Assembly: GCA_021740585.1 (NCBI GenBank)
Contig: JAIOZM010000046.1
Span: forward strand, 1-34,432
Length of the DNA stretch: 34,432 nucleotides
Reading direction: 5' to 3'
Source of the DNA: Bacteroidales bacterium
GTDB taxonomy: Bacteria > Bacteroidota > Bacteroidia > Bacteroidales > GCA-2748055
The translations under genes were made by a program, and so were the position numbers. Positions 33,250 to 34,432 of the stretch are shown in pieces. Position 1 is the stretch's first letter. Each line of letters starts with the position of its first letter. A model generated the notes under the pieces. The model worked only from the letters and a program-made list of their open reading frames with translations, did not search any database and was not told the DNA's origin.

Positions 33250-34227
33250 TTATTCTCTGTGTTTGCTACCGCTGTCATCGAGCATGCTTACATAACTATA
33301 ATACCTTGAGTCGAATATATCCCCTTTTTCAACAGCTGCAATAACACCACAGTCTGGTTCGTTGAGGTGTAGACAATTATGAAATTTACAGTACTGAGAG
33401 TATTTAAAAATCTCCGGGAAATAGTGAAACAGCTCGTCTCTGCCAAAATCGATCAAACCAAAGCCCCTTATTCCCGGTGTATCAATTACATATCCACCCA
33501 TGCTAAGCTCATGCATTTCAGCGAAGGTAGTAGTATGTTTACCGGTATTGTGAGCGGATGAAATCTCGGCTGTCTTTAGATTTATATTTGAATCAATTTT
33601 ATTGATTATGGTTGACTTTCCCACCCCGCTGTTTCCTGAAAAGACATTAATTTTTGACTTCATTTTTTTCGACACCTCTTCAAGTCCTTCATTATTACTG
33701 GCTGAAACCGCATAACAACTATACCCGATTGAGCGATACATATAAAGAAATATTTCAAGCTCTTCTTTCAATTCTTCAACACACAAATCTGTTTTGTTGA
33801 AAACGATATTCACAGGAATACTGTATGCTTCAGCTGCGACAAGAAAACGATCGATAAACTCAGCATGGGTTTTAGGCTGAATAAGACTTACAATAAGCCA
33901 GGCTTGATCGACATTGGTTGCAATTAGCTGATATTCCCGGGAAAGATTCGAAGCCCGTCTGATAATATAGTTCTTCCTTTCTTTTATCTCAGTAATTACT
34001 CCTGTGCCATCATCGTTCATTGCAAAAGAAACTTTGTCACCTACCGCAACCGGATTTGTGGCGCGAATTCCTCGTACCCTGTATTTCCCTTTTATTTTAC
34101 ATTCCACAAGAAATGGTTTATCCCCATCCTCTTTAACTGTATACCAGCTACCTGTAGTTTTTATTACAATTCCTGTATTCAACTGATTTCTGCTTTCGGG
34201 CAAATTTAGTAATTTTCTTTCTTCCAT
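33250..34227 (-). CDS. rsgA: Ribosome small-subunit maturation GTPase RsgA
   Basis: The protein has 325 residues from the ATG at 34227. An N-terminal OB-fold (NTGIVIKTTGSWYTVKEDGD) precedes the circularly permuted GTPase, with motifs in the order NKTD (G4), SAS (G5), GNSGVGKST (G1), a TTTF region (G2) and DTPG (G3). The C-terminal zinc site is C-x4-C-x-H-x5-C in CKFHNCLHLNEPDC. RsgA helps late 30S assembly. Most relatives start at the NTGIV segment, so a TTG at 34182 is an alternative start that would remove 15 residues; a TAAATTTG promoter-like box lies inside the longer version. The gene converges with lhgO. Confidence 0.95.
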   Translation of the reverse strand: MEERKLLNLPESRNQLNTGIVIKTTGSWYTVKEDGDKPFLVECKIKGKYRVRGIRATNPVAVGDKVSFAMNDDGTGVITEIKERKNYIIRRASNLSREYQLIATNVDQAWLIVSLIQPKTHAEFIDRFLVAAEAYSIPVNIVFNKTDLCVEELKEELEIFLYMYRSIGYSCYAVSASNNEGLEEVSKKMKSKINVFSGNSGVGKSTIINKIDSNINLKTAEISSAHNTGKHTTTFAEMHELSMGGYVIDTPGIRGFGLIDFGRDELFHYFPEIFKYSQYCKFHNCLHLNEPDCGVIAAVEKGDIFDSRYYSYVSMLDDSGSKHRE

Positions 34228-34432
34228 GGCGTTTTAAAATATACACCCTTGGGTCAACGCATATAAATAACTTAGAATAGTGGTATTTCTTATGCTTACT
34301 ACATTGTTTCCTAAAAACTGCTCGCCTTCGCGTAGCCGCTTCGGCAGAGCAAGGAAGGGCTTAAACATCAATAAACACGGGTTTCTCCTGTGGTAAGATG
34401 AACATCCAAAAGGAACCTCCCCAATATTTTTG
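34228..34432. other. Window end, no firm gene
   Basis: Mostly spacer upstream of rsgA. A GC-rich patch with GCCGCTTCGGC (about 34336-34346) may form a small hairpin. On the minus strand a frame enters at the window edge and stops at TAA 34363-34361 after 23 codons (ending PQEKPVFIDV); it could be the tail of an unseen gene but is too short to identify. Confidence 0.3.

Overview
The window comes from a Bacteroidota chromosome, probably an anaerobic or marine Bacteroidales/Marinilabiliales-type lineage. The evidence is a CotH-like secreted protein with a type IX secretion (T9SS) C-terminal domain, an ATP synthase operon led by a bactofilin gene, an M20-type ArgE and an unusual GNAT acyltransferase in the arginine cluster, a sigma factor paired with a TonB-like anti-sigma protein, and several promoters of the Bacteroidota form (TTTG or TTG about 20 bp before TAnnTTTG). 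The assignment to a lineage is an inference from gene content only.

Layout. 1-960: mobile-element debris (IS66 transposase tail, RHS/YD-repeat fragment, IS66-like small-orf fragment). 963-4950: a signalling module, with a von Willebrand A protein on the minus strand, divergent from an ECF-like sigma factor and an overlapping TonB-like membrane partner; a CACAGAG-type inverted repeat lies between them. 5006-7198: secreted CotH-family protein. 7262-15107 (minus): arginine/proline operon argR - GNAT acyltransferase - argG - proC - argE-like - argH - proB - (hairpin) - proA. Two consensus ARG boxes sit 3 bp apart directly in front of argR. argB, argC, argD and the transcarbamylase gene, usual members of this cluster in Bacteroidota, are not here. 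15314-18526 (plus): carB, divergent from argR. A 19-bp hairpin made from both stop codons separates it from the convergent ATP synthase operon.

18569-24583 (minus): bactofilin - atpZ-like - small membrane protein - atpB - atpE - (hairpin) - atpF - atpH - atpA - atpG; atpD and atpC are not in the window. 24584-25479: gene-poor spacer with a second CACAGAG repeat. 25480-26727 (minus): DUF4143-type AAA ATPase, accessory in character, with a 22-bp perfect palindrome in its promoter. 26850-29551 (minus): DUF177 - rpmF - plsX - fabH, the ribosomal L32/fatty-acid initiation operon, with a clear promoter. 29698-30099 (minus): stand-alone receiver-domain response regulator. 30386-30968 (plus): small membrane protein plus XRE repressor with two tandem operators interleaved with the promoter. 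31094-33114 (plus): class IV aminotransferase overlapping an L-2-hydroxyglutarate oxidase gene. 33250-34227 (minus): ribosome-assembly GTPase RsgA. The last 205 bp hold only a possible gene tail.

Most of the window is core metabolism. The best new leads are regulatory: the ARG-box pair, the XRE operator/promoter interleave, the stop-codon hairpin, the atpE-atpF hairpin and the AAA palindrome. The second lead is the reduced arginine cluster. I saw no CRISPR array, tRNA, rRNA or clear phage genes.
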